NCBI GenBank assembly: GCA_949751835.1
Contig: CATKHK010000034.1
Location: forward strand, 369,711 to 433,710
Source of the DNA: Blepharisma japonicum
Taxonomy: Eukaryota; Ciliophora; Heterotrichea; Heterotrichida; Blepharismidae
DNA length: 64,000 nt
Reading direction: 5' to 3'
Shown here: piece by piece, positions 45,587 through 59,900 of the stretch
Position numbering within the stretch: position 1 is the first letter of the stretch
Layout of the letters: the number at the start of each line of letters is the position of its first letter
The notes under the pieces: model-generated
Databases searched by the model: none
Told to the model about the DNA's origin: nothing
Seen by the model: the letters and a program-made list of their open reading frames with translations, nothing else
Position numbers and translations under genes: made by a program

Positions 45587-46197
45587 TTAATCATTATTAA
45601 TATAGGGTAATATTTAAATTATTTCCGAATAATGAAAAGTTATTTGACGGAATTTTCATTATTAACTACTTTAGCAGATTAAAGTACAATGAAAGTTAAA
45701 ATTTTATATGATAAATAATGAAAATTTTTAGATTATAAATCAAATAGAGGTATTTAGTATACCTACATTAAAAAATCAGAGCCTTACTGAAAATCGAGTA
45801 AATAATAATAAAAAGGGCGATCATTATATTTTTATAGAAATCAATAATAAAATCATGGTAAGAGCTCTATAAATATAATTTCCATAAAAGATGAGACTTA
45901 CACTACCTATTAAAAATTACAGAGTAAGGTCTTCAATTGCAAGACTAAATAAAGCCATCAATTGATCTATAGGATTATTTCTAAAATTTAAACCTGAGCT
46001 AAATTTAACTAATTACTTATATTGAATGGGATATCAATATTGTAAATAAACAATTTGGTGAATAATAGTTTATATTGAGAAGAAAATTCCATAATCAATA
46101 ATGCTAAATAGGGTTTGAGAAGTTCGATTAATATAAAAAATTTTAAGTTAAATTCTGCATCGAGTATAAATAAAGTCAAATTATCGATAATATTTGA
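45587..46197. other. AT-rich spacer, no gene seen
   Basis: About 610 bp between the FMO gene and the first Kelch gene, with dense stops and no repeat that I recognise. Confidence 0.55.
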
Positions 46198-47892
46198 ATG
46201 GAAGGCAAATTCTGCTTTGAATCGGGCAGCAAATCAAAAATTGAGTTATCATGCGACTGCACTTTTCCTAATACTTATATGTGCGAGTTTCACAAAGAAA
46301 AACATAAAAAATCGCATCATATAACTTCCTCATCAGAGGCTAGTTCTAGCCGCAATGAATCAACCAAGCTAGAACTCCTTATTTTTATTGCAAAAGAAAT
46401 TGCTAAGAGAAAAAAGCTAAAAAATAAAATCGTAAAGTCCTGCCAGAAAAAATTTTCAAGCTACGAAAGCAGCTTAGAACAGTCCCTTAGTATCCTGGAA
46501 TCTGATACTTCTGAATTATTAAACTATTTTGAAAAGATTAATAAAGCTCAAAGCTCATCAGATGCTACACAAGACTCAGTTTTAAATCTATTGGGCTTAC
46601 AGCCAAATGAAGCTATTAAGAAAGCCAAAAGTATATTCCGTGAAAACCTAAAAACCTCTAAATATCATAAATTATCTCACTCCTGTGATAGAGAAACTGA
46701 GGAAATGATTGATTTGACTTTCTATATAAAAATCAATAATAAACTTGATAAATTAAATGAAAGGCTGAAAGCTGTAGAGGCTAAAGAGAATAATAACCAA
46801 AAATTTGAAAGCTGAAAGGAAGAAATCAGATTAACAATGGAAAATAAAGCAAATTTTCAGCTAGAAAAAATCGCTGCAATCGAGAGCTTGGTTTTAAAAA
46901 TTAATGAACAAATAAAACTTTTTTGAAATTTAATTGCAGAGATCAAAACAAATGAGCTAAGAGCTGAAAAATCCCAGATTTTAGAAAAAAACATTGATTT
47001 GGAAAAAGAAAAAGCTTTTAGAACAACAATTTCTTCTTTTGAAGAGAATTGAAAAAGCATTTATAATTCTAATGAAACATTATTACAAGCCTATCAAGAC
47101 ATTCTCAATGCTTATAGCCAAAAAACATCACTATATCTTACCTCAAATGTAGAAGATAAAACAAATTTGCTTATTTATAACACTGATCTTGAAATTCAAT
47201 ATACAAAGGTGCTAGAAACTCCTGAACCCTTAAACAACGGCACATGTATAGTTCAGCTTCCAAACGGCAAATTATTCTGTTTTGGTAGGGATCCTTCTTC
47301 AAATATTTCATTGACAATTGATGAGAATTACATAGTTGATTTTCCTCCGCCTGGAAGGCCATGCTCTCGGTCATCAGCTGTTTATTTCAAAGATAGCGTT
47401 TATTGCTTTGGAGGACTCAGTAATGGCGAATTTTTAAATCTATCTGAAAAATTTGATTTGGGAAAAAATAAATGAATTCAATTAAAGCCACTACCTGAAA
47501 GTGACTACCAATGCCATTGTATTGTATTTAATGACGAAATTTTAATTTCTGGATACAATAGCAGAAAGCTATTACGCTACAATATAAAATCAAACACATT
47601 TGGTAAAAAAATTACTTATAGATTTGCTGCAAAAATGAGAAAAATCTTGATAAATGGAGAGAGATTGTATTTAATTGAATGCAGGGGGAAAATTTATGAG
47701 AGTGATTTGTGGGATGAAAAAGTTTGGAAACCAGTAGGCTTATCACCAATTATTGGCTGTCCTAATCAGGTTTATTGTGCATATAATAGAGGAGTAATAT
47801 ATATTGGATGCAGAAACGAAGATAAGTATTATATTTTTAATCAAAAACTAAAAGAGATCTATGAGCCAAACAGGAAAAATAATTTGTGCTAA
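46198..47892 (+). CDS. Zinc-motif, coiled-coil, Kelch-type protein, copy 1, 564 aa
   Basis: It starts with a B-box-like metal motif (CFESGSKSKIELSCDC and CEFHKEKHKKSHH). One position that is Cys in its relatives (GCK) is Ser here. A long helical, coiled-coil region spans about residues 55-330. The C-terminal ~220 residues form Kelch-type propeller repeats, for example AVYFKDSVYCFGG, EKFDLGKNKWIQLKPLP and CHCIVFNDEILISGYNS. The layout resembles TRIM/Kelch proteins without a RING, and such proteins commonly act as protein-binding scaffolds (inference). The frame crosses several TGA codons (Trp), some at the conserved Kelch Trp. The stop is TAA. Two further paralogs lie at 48505 and 63288. Confidence 0.78.
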
Positions 47893-48504
47893 TACTTTTT
47901 ATTTTATATAATTAAAAATAATTTTAATTTTGAATTAATTTAGATTTGGATAGCTCAACGTCCTTAGAAAAATAGTTGCATCCAAAATTTTTTTAAGGCT
48001 TTCAAGATAACATTTAAGTTTTAGCTTTAAAGTTTTCCTTAACTATTGGTAACCTCAAAAATACTTTTAAACCTTGAAATCAATAAAATGAATGAAAGCT
48101 TAAGTAAGCTCAAGAAACAATTTCGAAAAGCTAAAATTCATGCATATATTAATAGAATAATCAAAGAATATCAAGCTATAAACAAAAAATAATAGATCCT
48201 TAATTGAGGTAAAAGAGCTAATCTTCATTTACTTCTAATTAAAAGGTGTCGAATATTGAAATAGAATTAATTAAAATATTTGATGTGGAAAGATCCAATA
48301 AAATAAATTTCGATACAATCTAATCGTCATGCAGATAGGAGATTTTCATTTATTAGCAAGATTTAGTTAAAATATATAAATAGCTCCATAAAAATATTGT
48401 AAATGAGCCATTAATGGTCCTACATGATTAATTTAAAATTTAAAATTCTTCCTAAATAAAAATGTCGAATAATTATTAAAACCCAAATTGTAGAATCATA
48501 GAAA
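47893..48504. other. AT-rich spacer with one micro-ORF
   Basis: About 610 bp. A 34-codon Lys-rich frame at 48088-48192 (MNESLSKLKKQFRKAK...) is open but too short to support. Nothing else is visible. Confidence 0.4.
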
Positions 48505-50265
48505 ATGGAAAGCAAACGATGCTTTGAATTAGATTGTATGCAAGAAATTAAGTATACATGCAAATTGCATTTTCCTGAAATTTATTTGTGTGAGCGACAT
48601 TGAGAAAAGCATAAATATATTGATAACTTGGACCATTCATTTATATTATATGAAGGAACCAAACAAGCAATCCTTGAATTTCTTTCAGAAGAAATTCGTA
48701 AGAGAGATGAGCTAAAGAAAAAAGTTATAGAGTTCTTCAAAGAACAATTTTTAATCTATGAGAGCAGTCTTAGGCGATTTCATAGTGCAGAAGCCTCTGA
48801 AACATATTTATTAAATAGCTATTTCGAGAAGATTAATAAAGCTCAAAGCATACAATTAAATGAGCAAGATAAAATTTTAAGACTCTTGACTTTGCCCCCA
48901 GATGAGGCTATTAATGAAATTGAACAAATGATTCCTCAAAACTCAATTGTTTTTGATAATCCAAACTTGTTTTGCTGCTTGGATGAGGAAATCGAAAAAA
49001 AGATTGAATTTCTCTGCAATGAAAAACTTAATAATAAATTCAAAGACATTAATAAAAAGGTCGAAGCTCTAGAGAATACAAGAAATTTAGAAAAATACAA
49101 TATTGATAGCCAAATAAATAACTTCAAATCTTCTATTTCCGATTTAAAGAATGAAATTGAAAATATTAAGGGAAATTTCAAAAATAATAAAGAAGAAAAG
49201 AAAGTCACTGAAATTAGGGGCTCGCTTCCTAATCATGAAAAAAGATTGAAGGTTATTGAAAATTTAATTGCTGAGGCCAAATCAAGAGAACTAAAAATTG
49301 AAAGATCGAGGATTTTTGAAAAACAAATTAATCCAGAAATAGAAAAAATCTTCAGAGCAAATTATACCTCTTTGTTTGAGGGTTATTTAAAAGATATCTA
49401 CAGTTCTAATCAAGCATTGGTTCAAGATTATCACGATTACACTGAGGCATATGCAAAAAAAGTATCCCTATATCTTACTACAAGTGTTAATAACGAAACA
49501 AATTTGCTGATTTATGATACTGAAATTGAAGTAGAGCATACTGTAGTCTTAAAGCCTCTTGAACAGTTAAATACTCATGAACCGCCAAACATTAATGAAT
49601 CGTTAAATAATGGCACTTGTATAGTTCAGCTTCCAAACGGTGAGCTATTTTGTTTTGGCAAAAATCCACCTTCAAATATTTGCTTGATGATTGGCATAGA
49701 CTACAAATATCGAAAGCTCTTATCAGGAATATCTTGCTCTTGATCATCAGGTGTCTATTATAATGAAAACATTTATTGCTTTGGAGGCTTCAACAACGGA
49801 TTTTTGAACTTATCAGAAAAATTTGATTTATTAAGTAATCAATGAGTCAAGCTTAAACCATTGCCAGAGGAGGATCACAAGTGCCATTGTATAATATTTA
49901 ATGATGATATACTGATTTCTGGATTCAATAGCGACAAGCTATTGCGGTATTCTATAAAATCAAACACATTTGAACAAATTAATTTTGTATTTGCAGAGAA
50001 AACAAGAAAAATCTTGATAAATAAAGACGTATTGTACTTAATTGAATGCAGAGGAAAGATCTATGAAAGCGAAAATGGAAATGAAAAAGTTTGAAAGCAA
50101 GTAGGCTCAGCAGAGATTATTAGTTCTCCAAATCAAATTTTCTATTCGTGTAATAAAGGAGTGATATATATTGGGTGCAGACATGAGTATAAATATTATA
50201 TGTTTTATCCAAAACTAAATGAGATCCGTGAGATCCGTGGGATCCCTAAGGGAATTGCAAAATAA
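48505..50265 (+). CDS. Zinc-motif, coiled-coil, Kelch-type protein, copy 2, 586 aa
   Basis: Same architecture as the preceding gene. The N-terminal motif is CFELDCMQEIKYTC with CERHWEKH; here Leu-His replaces the Cys that forms the C-x-C pair in relatives. A coiled coil occupies about residues 45-330 (LNNKFKDINKKVEALENTRN and onward). Kelch repeats cover about 365-575 (NENIYCFGGFNNG, EKFDLLSNQWVKLKPLP). Trp TGA codons occur at the HWEKH motif and at Kelch positions. Near the C-terminus a 9-bp tandem repeat (GAGATCCGT twice, then GGGATC) gives REIRGI. The stop is TAA. The partly different metal ligands in the three paralogs suggest relaxed constraint on this motif. Confidence 0.78.
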
Positions 50266-50971
50266 TTCTATTTAATATAATTTTATGGAAATCTTAGTTT
50301 ATTCTTTCAACTTATTAAATTTATTTAATCCAATTATGATAATTTTGATGGAAATTTAGCAACTTTATTTGATATGATAAATAATCAGTTATCTTACTCC
50401 ACCTCTAGTTAATAATGGTTGACAAAATAATATGCCCTTGCTAATGACGTACCACTGTAGGCAGTAAAATGCTAAAACAAAGCAAATCAATTTGTATCTG
50501 CAAGAAAGGAAGTATGAAATTTCCACCCACTACATATTGTCTTTTTTCATTAAAAAGCAATCAGGATATAATTGTGCAAGTAGAGCTTTCAAATAAATAA
50601 AATATATGAATTTAAAAACTTGGAATTAAGCTCAATTTTTACTTCTAATTTCTCTTTATATCTGAATTCTATATTGAAAACATTATTTTAATAAATAAAA
50701 TTAAAAATGCTAAAAAATTCGCAAAGCCATGAGAAAAATCGATTTAGAGTTAACTGCACTTTTGCAAGAAGCATATACATTCTGGGTTACTATCAAACAA
50801 CTGTTTATGGAAAGAGTCTTCTCCAAGAAAATCATGAGTTCAAGCTTTAAAAGCTTAAGATTTATCATAAATCATTTTATATCAAAAATTTTATAATATT
50901 CCTAAAGGACTGTTGAATAAATGGGAGCTAAATTTGATAAGACATTTTTTAATTTTCTCAAATATAATTTA
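50266..50971. other. AT-rich spacer upstream of the giant gene
   Basis: About 700 bp, no gene or repeat that I can support. It includes an alternative upstream ATG at 50921 for the giant gene, directly after an in-frame TAA. Confidence 0.5.
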
Positions 50972-53900
50972 ATGAGGATGAAGATTTATTTCTTTATAGT
51001 CTCTCTCCTATCTTTGGTAGTATCTCAATGCTGCTTATTTTGTGATCCTTCTTCTTGTACAGCTTCCTGCACTCTCTGCTCAACTGGCTACAGTCTGATA
51101 GGGAATTTACTCTGTATGGAAATTTGCCCAACTAACTCAGTATCTTCTTCAATCCCAATCCCATCCTGTTCATCCCCATTTGGCCAAATTTTTACTATTG
51201 ACTTTACAACCCAGAAAGACCTTACTACAAAAACAATTGGTAGTTTTTCAACCCCTTCCAATCTTCAGTTTGATGATTCAAGTCAAAATACTCCACTGCC
51301 TACTTTAGATAGAGGATTTTATTTTGCAGACACTTCCAGTGTAGAAAATTCTAATAGTTATATCCCTAGTTATTTATTTACAATGAATATTTGAATTTTC
51401 CCTATTTCTTCTACTGGGGTTATTTTTTGTGCTAAAATTGGAGTTTTAGAATATATTAAAATTGAAGTTTTATCTGGCAATTATTATATGAGTTTATTAT
51501 TGAAAAATCAGCTCGATTCTGGGAATAATTATTTAGTATCTACTCAAGGACTTAGATTAAGCAATACTTGAGAATCGGTGACTTTTCAATATATTCAAAC
51601 AACTTATAATTCGATTGATTTACAAATTATTATAAATAGCGCTCCAACATTGCTTACTGTTTCAGATAAAGAAGCAAATTTCCCTAATGGGAGCTACGAT
51701 TGAGTCATAGGAAACCCAACAAATTCTTTTCAAGGCTTTATTTATTGAATCCAAGTTAATAGTGACAATACAATTTATTTTCCTACAATTAGTCCTCCAG
51801 TCTGCTTAAATTCTAATTGATGGGATGGCTCAAGCTGCAGATTATGTGAATCTTGTCAAAGTTGGCCATGGTGTGTTAGAAGTGAGAATTGTTTAATATG
51901 TAAAAGTTTGGATTGCATAGCTTGCAATGGATATGAAATGTCAATGTGCACAAGCTGCAACACTGGATTAGTTCCAGGATGTTGCGATACTTTATGTGAT
52001 AGCTGTAGCCAAACTTGGAGCTGCAACATTTGCAAAGTTGGAAAATTTTTAATTAACGGAGTATGCTTAAATTCTTGTCCTTATGGTTTTGGAAACTGTG
52101 TTATAAATGCTGGACTCTTGGATTCAACTGATTTTAATGTGCCTTTTTCAGGTAAATATGGGATTTTTATAACTGGCACTGATATTTCAAGCTATCAATT
52201 TTTTAACTCACCAGAAACTATAGATCCTGTGCCATCTCAAAATCGGGGTCTCTATTTTTCATCTGGAAAATATTTAGCAGGTGCTATTGATCTTTCTCAC
52301 ACATTTACAATCTCCTTATGAATCAAGCCTGAATCTGGAGATATTTTGGGAAACTCATATGGAAACCTTAAAATTTCATCAGCGGGTTCAGTTAATTTGG
52401 CATTAGTATCGTGAGATAATATAGCGACTGCCAATTTATCTAACATAGTCTCTATAGCAGCTTCGATTTGAAATTATCTCTCTTTTTCAGTTAATTTTTC
52501 TAATAAACAAACAACACTTATTGTATATTCCAATAATTCTCCATCCGCACCAAATTCGTTAAGCAATTATTTATTTAGGCCTTCTAGCAATGATCAATTA
52601 TTTATTGGAAAGAGTTTTTCTGATAATTATAATGGGTTTGTCAGTTATTTTAAGCTATGGGGAGGGGTTATTATTGATTTTTCTAGAGAAATGGAAGATG
52701 GAGGGTGTGGAGCTGGGAATGGGATAAACTGTTTGTGGAATTGCGGGTTTTTATTTTGAGGATCAGCCTGCAATGCATGTGATGAAGAATGCACAATTGG
52801 ATGCGTTTTAAATGGAAATTGTAGTATCTGCGATGATAATTTATGCCAAGTTTGTAGCTCATTTAGCGGTGGAAGCTGTAGTCAATGCATAACAAATGCA
52901 TCTGGAAACCCATGTGAATGCAATGCAGGATATTATAAGCCAGCTGGGCTATCTATATGCAGCCAATGTGATATTTCTTGCTCCACATGCTCTGGGGCAG
53001 GCTATTATTCATGCACTATCTGCACATCAGGAACATATCTGCTTAGAGGCATATGTATGCCTTCTTGCCCATCAAAGTATTCTCAAGACAGCTCACTAAA
53101 GAAATGCGTCCAAATAACAAACCTGGTGGTAGAATTAACCTTCAATGAAATTATCCTTCTGGATACAATTTCTGGCTTTCAAGTTGGCTCACTTAGCAAT
53201 AATTTGTACCCAAGTTATGATGCCAATGACCCTATTCCTTCTTATAATAGAGGATATTATTTCAAATCCTCGAGCTATTTGACAAGTCCAGGAAAATATA
53301 TGTCACCATTTTTATCTTTGAATTTTTGGATATACCCAACATCTGGGGGTACTCTATTCAGAAAGACTTCCACACCAAATTGCATTTCAATCTTAATTAC
53401 AGGGATCGGTAAACCATCAGCTTCATTAACTTTATCTGATGCTTCTACAATTAGTATATTAGGGACTTCTTCACTACTAAATAATTGACAATATTTATCG
53501 ATAGTTGGCTTTGTCTCTTTGGGTAAAACTAGCTTGATTATATACGCTAATAATGTTCTCTCAGCTCTATCCACATCATCAAATTTAGCATATTTAAAAG
53601 ATTCAGGAAGCATGTATATCGGAAGCTCATCAGGAGGTTTTGTAGGATTTTTATGGAGTTTTTCAGCATATAATGACGAAGCTCAATATAGTGCTGATTG
53701 AAATACAGCGGGATGTGGAGGCTCTCCATGTCCTAATGGAATAGTGTTTCCGATGTGTTTATTTCTTACATATTTAGACACTTCTACTTCAAATTGTATG
53801 AATTGCCTTAGTGGATGTGCAGGAGGCTGCAGAAATGGTATATCATGTGGACTGTGCCGAATGCCAGCATGCAATAGCTGCCTATCATTTTCAGGTCCAT

Positions 53901-56900
53901 GCACTTCATGTATTTCCAATGCAATACCAGATGGAAATGGAGGATGTGCCTGCATCGACTCGTATTTTTGATACCCAAGTAATCTCGCCTGCGAATGATG
54001 TGACAGATACTGCAAAAAATGCCTTGGCACTACTTTTTATGAGTGCTCAGAGTGTGTTACTGGAAGTTATCTTGTTGGATCGATTTGCTTACTCAACTGC
54101 CCATATGGGTTTGGTGCTGGCTGCTCTCCTGTATTAACTCCAATTATCAATCAATGATTTAAATCAGGACTACAGTTAAATTATGGAATATTCCAAAATA
54201 AAATGGATACAAATCGCTATAATTTTTTTAAGACCCTTGATAGCAATGATGCGGTGACTCCAGATCAGAGAGGATTATTTATAAACGAAGCTATATACTT
54301 GCAGACTGGCGCTATTTACTTGAACCATGATATTTCAGTTGGAGCCTGGGTTAATGCGTTAGTTCATGGTAACTTAATAACTTATTATGGGACGATTTAT
54401 AACTATGATTTTGTGTTTTCTACTGACGGTTCTTTATTGTATCAACTTAATAATAGATGGGGCGGTAAGTTTAAATATTCATTATCTGCAACAGCAGTAC
54501 CGAATGATGCGTGAAATTATTTATCATTTACTATGAGTTATGGATTCAATAGTGCCATCATAAAAGTGTATGTGAATGGAAATCCAGTATCTACTGTAAA
54601 TAACATTGGTGTAATATATAGGCCACTTTGAACAAGTTACCTAAGAATTAATGCATATTATAACTGCTTTACAGGGTACATTTATTCATTGCAATTATGA
54701 CTCACGCTAGTTAGTGATTTTTCTTCATGAATTAATGATAAAATTTGTGGAGCTGGACTTAAAAGTTCATGCCTAACTCCCTATACTTGTGCTTTATATA
54801 ACGATGCTACAAGCTGTGCTACTTGCGATAGTTCTCTATCTGGCTGTCTTAGAAATATTCTTTGTAATCAATGTGATGATCCTCTGTGCGCTTCATGCAC
54901 TAATTTTAGCCCAGGATCATGCACAGTCTGCGTAGCCAATGCTGCAGGCGCTCCTTCTCAAACATGCTCTTGCAATGATGGCTACCTTGCTACTTTTAAT
55001 TATCTTTGTTGGGCATGCCCTATTGGCTGTAGCAGATGCTTAAGCTTGAATTATAATTCTTGTGCAGTATGCATTTCAGGATATTATTTAAACAACGGCA
55101 TTTGTTATTTGCAATGCCCTACTGGCTATGCTATGAACCCTTCTACAAATACCTGCGATCTCATAGCCTCGACTCTATTTTCTGTAGATTTCTACAGCCT
55201 GATTAAGCTTGACACTATTGGATCGCTCACAATAGGAAATAACAACACAAATAAATACCCTGACTATGATTCTAATGATCCTATGCCTGCTATAAAGCGT
55301 GGATACTATTTTTCTGGCAACAGCTCAGTATCAACACCATTTATGTTTGGGAATAGTTTTACAATTTCATTATGGATTAAAGCGCTTGGAGGGGGTTATC
55401 TTCTTGCGAAATATAATACTGATTATATATTACAAATAAAAATAAAAGCTTCAGGCCAAGCTTATTTCAATATCACATTTTACAGTTATTGAACCACAGT
55501 TTGATTAGATGCTAGTTCTACTCAAAATGTGCTTAACTCATGGAATTTTCTTGCACTGACTGCGAACTTAATGTCTGATGTTTCACAAATATCAAATCTT
55601 AATACTTATGGATCAACTACAATTAATTTATATATCAATGGCTTGTTAGCTAGTAGCACAGTTTTTACTCAGCTTTCTTATATAAAAGATACAAGCTCTG
55701 GATTGCTTTATATAGGAAGTGATTCGTCTATGAGTAATGGTTTCAATGGATTTATTGATAGAATTACTATATATCCAGACTCACTTAGCTACGGATTGGA
55801 CTATGCTAATGCTGGATGCAATGGATCATGCTCTAAGTGTCCTAACAATTTAGTTTGTCTTAGCGACTGCTTAATAAATTCATATCCAAATAGTTACTGC
55901 GGAAACTGTTTGTCAACTTGCACTGGTGGCTGCGTAAATGGCTCAACTTGCAGTCTATGCAAGCAAAGCATCTGCTTATCGTGCGAAGATTTCATGGGGC
56001 CTTGCTTAGCATGTGAACCTAATGCGTACTTAGAAAATGGCATTTGCTATTGTAACGCAGATGCATATTATAACAGCTCACTACAAATTTGCCAATCTTG
56101 TTCTGACGCTTGATGGTTTTTATGTAAAACTTGTAATTTTGCGGTAGGAATTTTCTGCATATTTGAATGTCCGTATGGCTTTACTTCACCCCATTGCGGA
56201 AATGTGACAACCCCTGTAGTAGACCAAATTTTTTATGGAGATTTTGCAGGAAACTATGGGATTTTTATAACAGGCTCAAGCGCAGACTCTTATCATTTTT
56301 TTAATTCACCTGAATCTATTGATCCCTCTCCTGCGTTGAACAGAGGACTTTATTTTTCTTCTGGCCAATATTTGCATTCAGGTCTGGAGGTCTATCTTTC
56401 ACATAGTTTTTCAATGGGGGTTTGAGTATATGCAATGACAAATGGAGATATCATATATAAAGAAACTTATCTGACTTTATCATCTAATGGGCAATTAACC
56501 ATTTGACTAGAAGATCCATATCGATCTGCAACTTCAGTCACATCTCCAGCTATCCCATCCCTTTCTGGTTGAAATTATATATCATTTACAGTTTTTTCGT
56601 ATATTACAACAACCACTATCACAGTTTATTTAAATAATATTATAACGACACCTGTTACTGCTGATAGTAAAATTTTCCGAGATCAAATGTCGAAAACATT
56701 GTATATTGGAAAAAATACGACTGCTAGCTTTCAAGGGTTTATTTATTGGTTTACATTATGAAATGTCCCGAATTCTGATTTTTCTTCACAAGTGAATAAT
56801 TTGTGTGGAGCAGGGTTAGGCAAAAGTTGCTTGTGAGCATGTGATATAAATAATTATTATGCAGGACCTTCTTGTAGTAGTTGCAGCTCGTGCAGTTTAG

Positions 56901-59900
56901 GATGCAGAAGAAGCCAGAATTGCAATGTTTGCTATGATCAATTATGCGCAGTTTGTAGTGGGTTTGATTCAGATGATTGCGTTAGCTGTACTTCTCATTC
57001 TACCCTTACGGCAGGAATATGTGCTTGCGATTCAAATTATATTGTTTCAGCAGATGGAATTTCATGTATATGGGCCTGCACAATTGGATGTGCAAGTTGT
57101 ACTGGATATTTGGTATATAATCAATGCACAGCTTGCAAAGCGAATTATTTCCTGCTTAATAATCAATGTTTTCTCTCATGCCCAACAGGCTACACACAAG
57201 ATACCTATTTAAATCAGTGCACAAATCCTTCTGCAGTTCCTATGATTTCATTAGCTTTACAAAATTTAATTTATTTGGATTCAGTGGATATTTTTACAGT
57301 AGGCTCATCTCCAGATCCTTATCCTTATTTTGACTCAGCTGATCCTATTCCTTCAATAAATAGAGGCTATTATTTTTCTTCAGGAAAATACATGACTTCA
57401 GCTACAAATCTTATTATAAGTCCGTGGTATACAATAACTATATGGGCAAAGCCAATTTCTTCTGGAGCTGTAATATCACAATTCGATGGATCTACTTTAA
57501 TTATGGGTATTTCAGTCGATTTAAATGGATGTATAGCATTCACCATAGCACTTCAAGATGCATCAACGATAGCAATTTTTGGAACAGAAAACTTATTCAG
57601 CGCTTGACATAACGTAGTGTTTTATGGAAATATTATAAATGCGTACACTTTAGTCTACTACATCTTAGATGGAAATTCAATATCAAGCTTATCAAGTACT
57701 AACAAACAGCCATTTATTAGCCAAGGGCATGTTATTATAGGAAAGCAAAGCCTTAATGATTCATTTTCTGGATTTCTGTGGAGTCTAAAGATATATAATG
57801 ATAATTCACATGCTCTAAGTGAATGAATAATATCTGGATGCTCGAATGGATGCGTAAGCTGTCCATCAGAAAAAATATGCCCTGATTCTTGCGATTTTGG
57901 AACATTTTATTCATCTAGCTGCGCTACTTGCTCAGGAAGCTGTGGTTTATATGGTTGTAGGTCCACATTTACTTGCAGATTATGCAAGCAAAAGGAGTGC
58001 CTTGCCTGTAATGAATTTGATGGAGATTGCAGCTCTTGCATTGCAAATGCTTCATTAAATAATGGAAAATGTGCTTGCAACTCTAATTCAATATGAATTC
58101 AATCATCAGAAACTTGTGAAATCTGCGACCGTCTTTGTAGAAACTGTGCTGGAAGCTTTTATTTTGAGTGCATTGCCTGCATAGCTACAGAAACTTTAGT
58201 AGAAACGGTGTGTTTGAACCAGTTTCCAACTGGATTCAGTAATTCAGGCTGAGAAAACCCTTCATTTCAAATAGCTGATGTAGCTTTATATGATACTTTT
58301 CAAGGTAATTATGGAATTTTCGATGTGGGCTCAAATCCAAGCACCTATTATTTTTCTAATAATCCTGACGCTGATGATCCAATCCCAGCTGTTTCCAGAG
58401 GACTCTACTTTTCAAATGGAAAATTCTTAAAAAGCTCTGCATCTTTATATTTGTTTTCTAGTTTTTCTTTGGGACTGTGAATTCTTGTAGAAAATGCTGG
58501 GGATATATTGGAAAAGCAAAATAGCTTTACTATAAGTAGTGACGGCCAAATATCAATTAATTTACAAAATCCATTACAAGAAATTAGCTTAATTGCTACA
58601 CCGTCAATCAGCTTCACTGGATGGAGTTTTTTATCAATTTCAATAAATTACCAAAACGGCAGATCCACTATTATAAGTTATATCAACAATGCTCCAAGCA
58701 CTCCAGCAGTTTTTGATAATAAAATATTCCGAGATTCCACTAGTTCTATGCTTATTTTAGGAAAAAGTTCATTTAGCACTTTATTTTCAGGGTTTTTATA
58801 TTGGATAACTATTTGAAATACAGCAATTAATGATTTTTCGGAAATTAATAATTTATGTGGAACTGGAATGGGGCATAATTGTTTATGAAATTGTAATATA
58901 AATCAATATTACACTGGAACAGCATGTAGCACTTGCAGTGGTTGCTTGTTTGGGTGCCGAAGATTTAATTCTTGCAATATTTGCTATGATCATCTTTGCA
59001 GCATCTGCAAATCTTTTAGTTCTGGAGAATGCACTGATTGTGTAGCAAATGCCAGTCTTCTCGACGGAGGAGTTTGTGGGTGCAATGCTAACTATATTCC
59101 ATCAGCTGATGGATTTTCTTGCATTTGGGCATGCTACTCAGGCTGTGCTAGCTGCTTAGGCACACTTAACACTCAATGCACATCATGTTTTTCAGGGTGG
59201 TTCCTATATAACAATAAATGTGTGCTTCAATGTCCAGCAGGATATACTCAAGACTCAATAAAAGGCATATGCTCAAACTGCTATCATCTATGCTCAGATT
59301 GTATCGGACCTTTTTATAATCAATGCACCTCATGCATTTCAGGGCATTTCAAGATTCAATCTCTCTGCACATTATTTTGTCCAACAGGCTATACTGCAGT
59401 AAATAATATTTGTGAAATAAATTCAAGTAGTAATGGCTTTGTTGTTAATTTGAGGCCACATCAAATAAAAAATGTTGTTGTCGATCTGCAAAGTAGCATT
59501 CAAATTCTAACAGGCAAAGATAATTGCTTTTATCCAAATTACGATGCGACTGATCCAATTGCAGCTGCACATAGGGGATATTATTTTACTGGAACTTCTT
59601 ATATGACACTCCCCCCTTATTTTGGAACTTCATCACCTTTGCTTACTTTTTCTCCCCAATTTGTTATTGCAACCTGAATAAAGCCGATATCTGGAACAGG
59701 AGCTATTTTTTGCAAACAAATTGATAATGGAGCATTTATGAAATGTGTCAGCCTTGAACTAATAAATAAATACCCATTACTTTTAATGACTCTTGAAGAT
59801 TCCTTAACAATAGCTTATACAAGTTCAGCTTCATCAATGCAAATGACGCTTGCACAATGAACATTCATATCAGCTGTTTCTGGAATAAGCTCTTCTCCTC

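Noticed and set aside
53275-53613. Minus-strand frames of 60-115 codons opposite the giant gene (53275, 53547, 53683)
   Set aside because: Shadows of the long plus-strand coding frame with no independent features.
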